A stretch of 64,000 nt of DNA from Loxodes magnus (taxonomy: Eukaryota > Ciliophora > Karyorelictea > Loxodida > Loxodidae), in assembly GCA_946699065.1 (NCBI GenBank), contig CAMPDV010002334.1:1-64000 (forward strand), given 5' to 3'. The position numbers and the translations under genes were made by a program. The stretch's first letter is position 1; every line of letters begins with the position of its first letter. The notes below the pieces were generated by a model that searched no databases, was not told the origin of the DNA, and saw only the letters and a list, made by a program, of their open reading frames with translations. Shown piece after piece: positions 63,262 through 64,000 of this stretch.

Positions 63262-64000
63262 TTATAATATTAGATTACAATTGATTAAAAATAAGCTCCT
63301 TTTCACACTTTAAGGTACTAATTCTTTAAAGATCTAACCAAAATTAAAATGAAACCCTTTTAATTTGTTCTATTGTTTTTATACACTTAATTTATTGCTA
63401 ACTAGCTTATTAGACTAACTAGTTAGATTTAAAACTTTCTTTTAACCTTAGAAAATAAAGATTAAGGGATATAGATGATAGCTTTAAATATAATTTGAAT
63501 ATTTGATACAATATAACTTAATTTATAAGCTTAAATATCTTTTTACCTTCATTCTATCAATTTTATTTTTAAATACATCCAACTCAATTTTCTTGCTTTC
63601 AATTGCCTTTCACTATTTTTCTTTTTCTTTGCTTTTATCAAGCAATTCTAATTAAATATAATACTTGCGTTCTTTCTTTATTTTTTATAGAAAGATGAAA
63701 TAAAAATAGTTTTAAGCTTAGTTAATTATAATTATAACCATAGGAGAGTAAAATAATTGAATAAAATAAACCTAATTTATACATATAAGGAAATATATCG
63801 ATTATTCTAGCACTTGTAACTATTTAACCAAAAGAGACTAGGATAAAGAATTATTTTAGTAGAAAACTATTATTCATTGCAAAGCTTATACTCAAAAATT
63901 AAAAAATAGGGAGATCTACTAAATTATTAAATATTAACAAGTATTTTTAAGGAAACTGATATGCTTATATTTAAAATTAAGACTTATTTAACACCAAAAT
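63262..64000. other. Window end, AT-rich
   Basis: Matches 28865-29603. No gene seen. LINE 2 would begin about 370 bp beyond the window if copy 2 has it. Confidence 0.5.

Larger units (their letters stand above)
38801..64000. repeat. Tandem segmental duplication, copy 2
   Basis: Second copy of the unit, same orientation, continuing past the window end. It starts inside the membrane-protein gene, so that gene's C-terminal part is shared by both copies while its N-terminal part (36227-38800) is seen once. Identity with copy 1 is near complete over the last 5 kb (I noticed one substitution, near 61471) and lower with many short indels over 38801-50500. Confidence 0.97.

Noticed and set aside
1-64000. 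Rearranged bacterial or phage DNA, CRISPR array or operons
   Set aside because: No ribosome-binding sites, no spaced identical repeats, eukaryotic tRNAs without CCA and LINE elements with a ciliate-type code.

Overview
The window looks like nuclear DNA of a ciliate whose genetic code has no dedicated stop codon. It is very AT-rich, and only the tRNA genes and a few retroelement parts are GC-rich. Conserved protein motifs can be read only if TAA and TAG are Gln and TGA is Trp. TAA encodes the invariant Gln of a reverse transcriptase QG motif at 31604-31606. TGA sits next to the reverse transcriptase ADD box and before its NYRP motif. An intact open frame of about 1,320 codons (from 36227) uses all three triplets freely, plus TGG for Trp. 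This fits NCBI codes 27 (karyorelictids such as Loxodes) or 28 (Condylostoma); the assignment to such a lineage is inference. Because no triplet always stops, gene ends are approximate, and open frames alone prove nothing. I relied on motifs, paralogue conservation and comparison of the duplicated copies.

Layout: the window is one and a half units of a tandem segmental duplication. Bases 1-29603 (copy 1) match 38801-64000 (copy 2). The period is 38,800 bp at the left and shrinks to 34,397 bp at the right because of indels. Bases 29604-38800 belong to the unit but appear once here. Each unit carries the C-terminal half or more of a polytopic membrane protein, a long AT-rich tract with degenerate members of two protein families I could not name, a LINE-type retroelement, and a tRNA cluster (Ser-UGA, Arg-CCU, His-GUG) with a second tRNA-His 9.9 kb further on. 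The unduplicated stretch holds a second LINE (endonuclease, reverse transcriptase, zinc motif), a third LINE nested in opposite orientation inside the ORF1 of a fourth, and the N-terminal part of the membrane-protein gene, which runs on into copy 2.

Family A (my label) has members at about 9.1-8.7 kb (-), 14.6-15.7 kb (+) and 22.6-21.5 kb (-), all preceded by the same ~67-bp block. Family B (my label) has members at about 2.0-4.7 kb (+), 12.2-13.3 kb (+) and 24.9-23.4 kb (-), sharing DISRK, FIDEE and LK(K/R)(S/T)CQ motifs. Most look decayed by frameshifts. The best preserved are the membrane-protein gene at 36.2-40.2 kb and the family B gene at 59.3-57.8 kb. Copies 1 and 2 are almost identical from about 24.5 kb to the right end and over 19.9-21.7 kb, but clearly diverged elsewhere, notably inside family A. 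Copy 2 has gained a SINE-like insertion (43571-44090). Copy 1 has 3.1 kb and 1.9 kb that copy 2 lacks.
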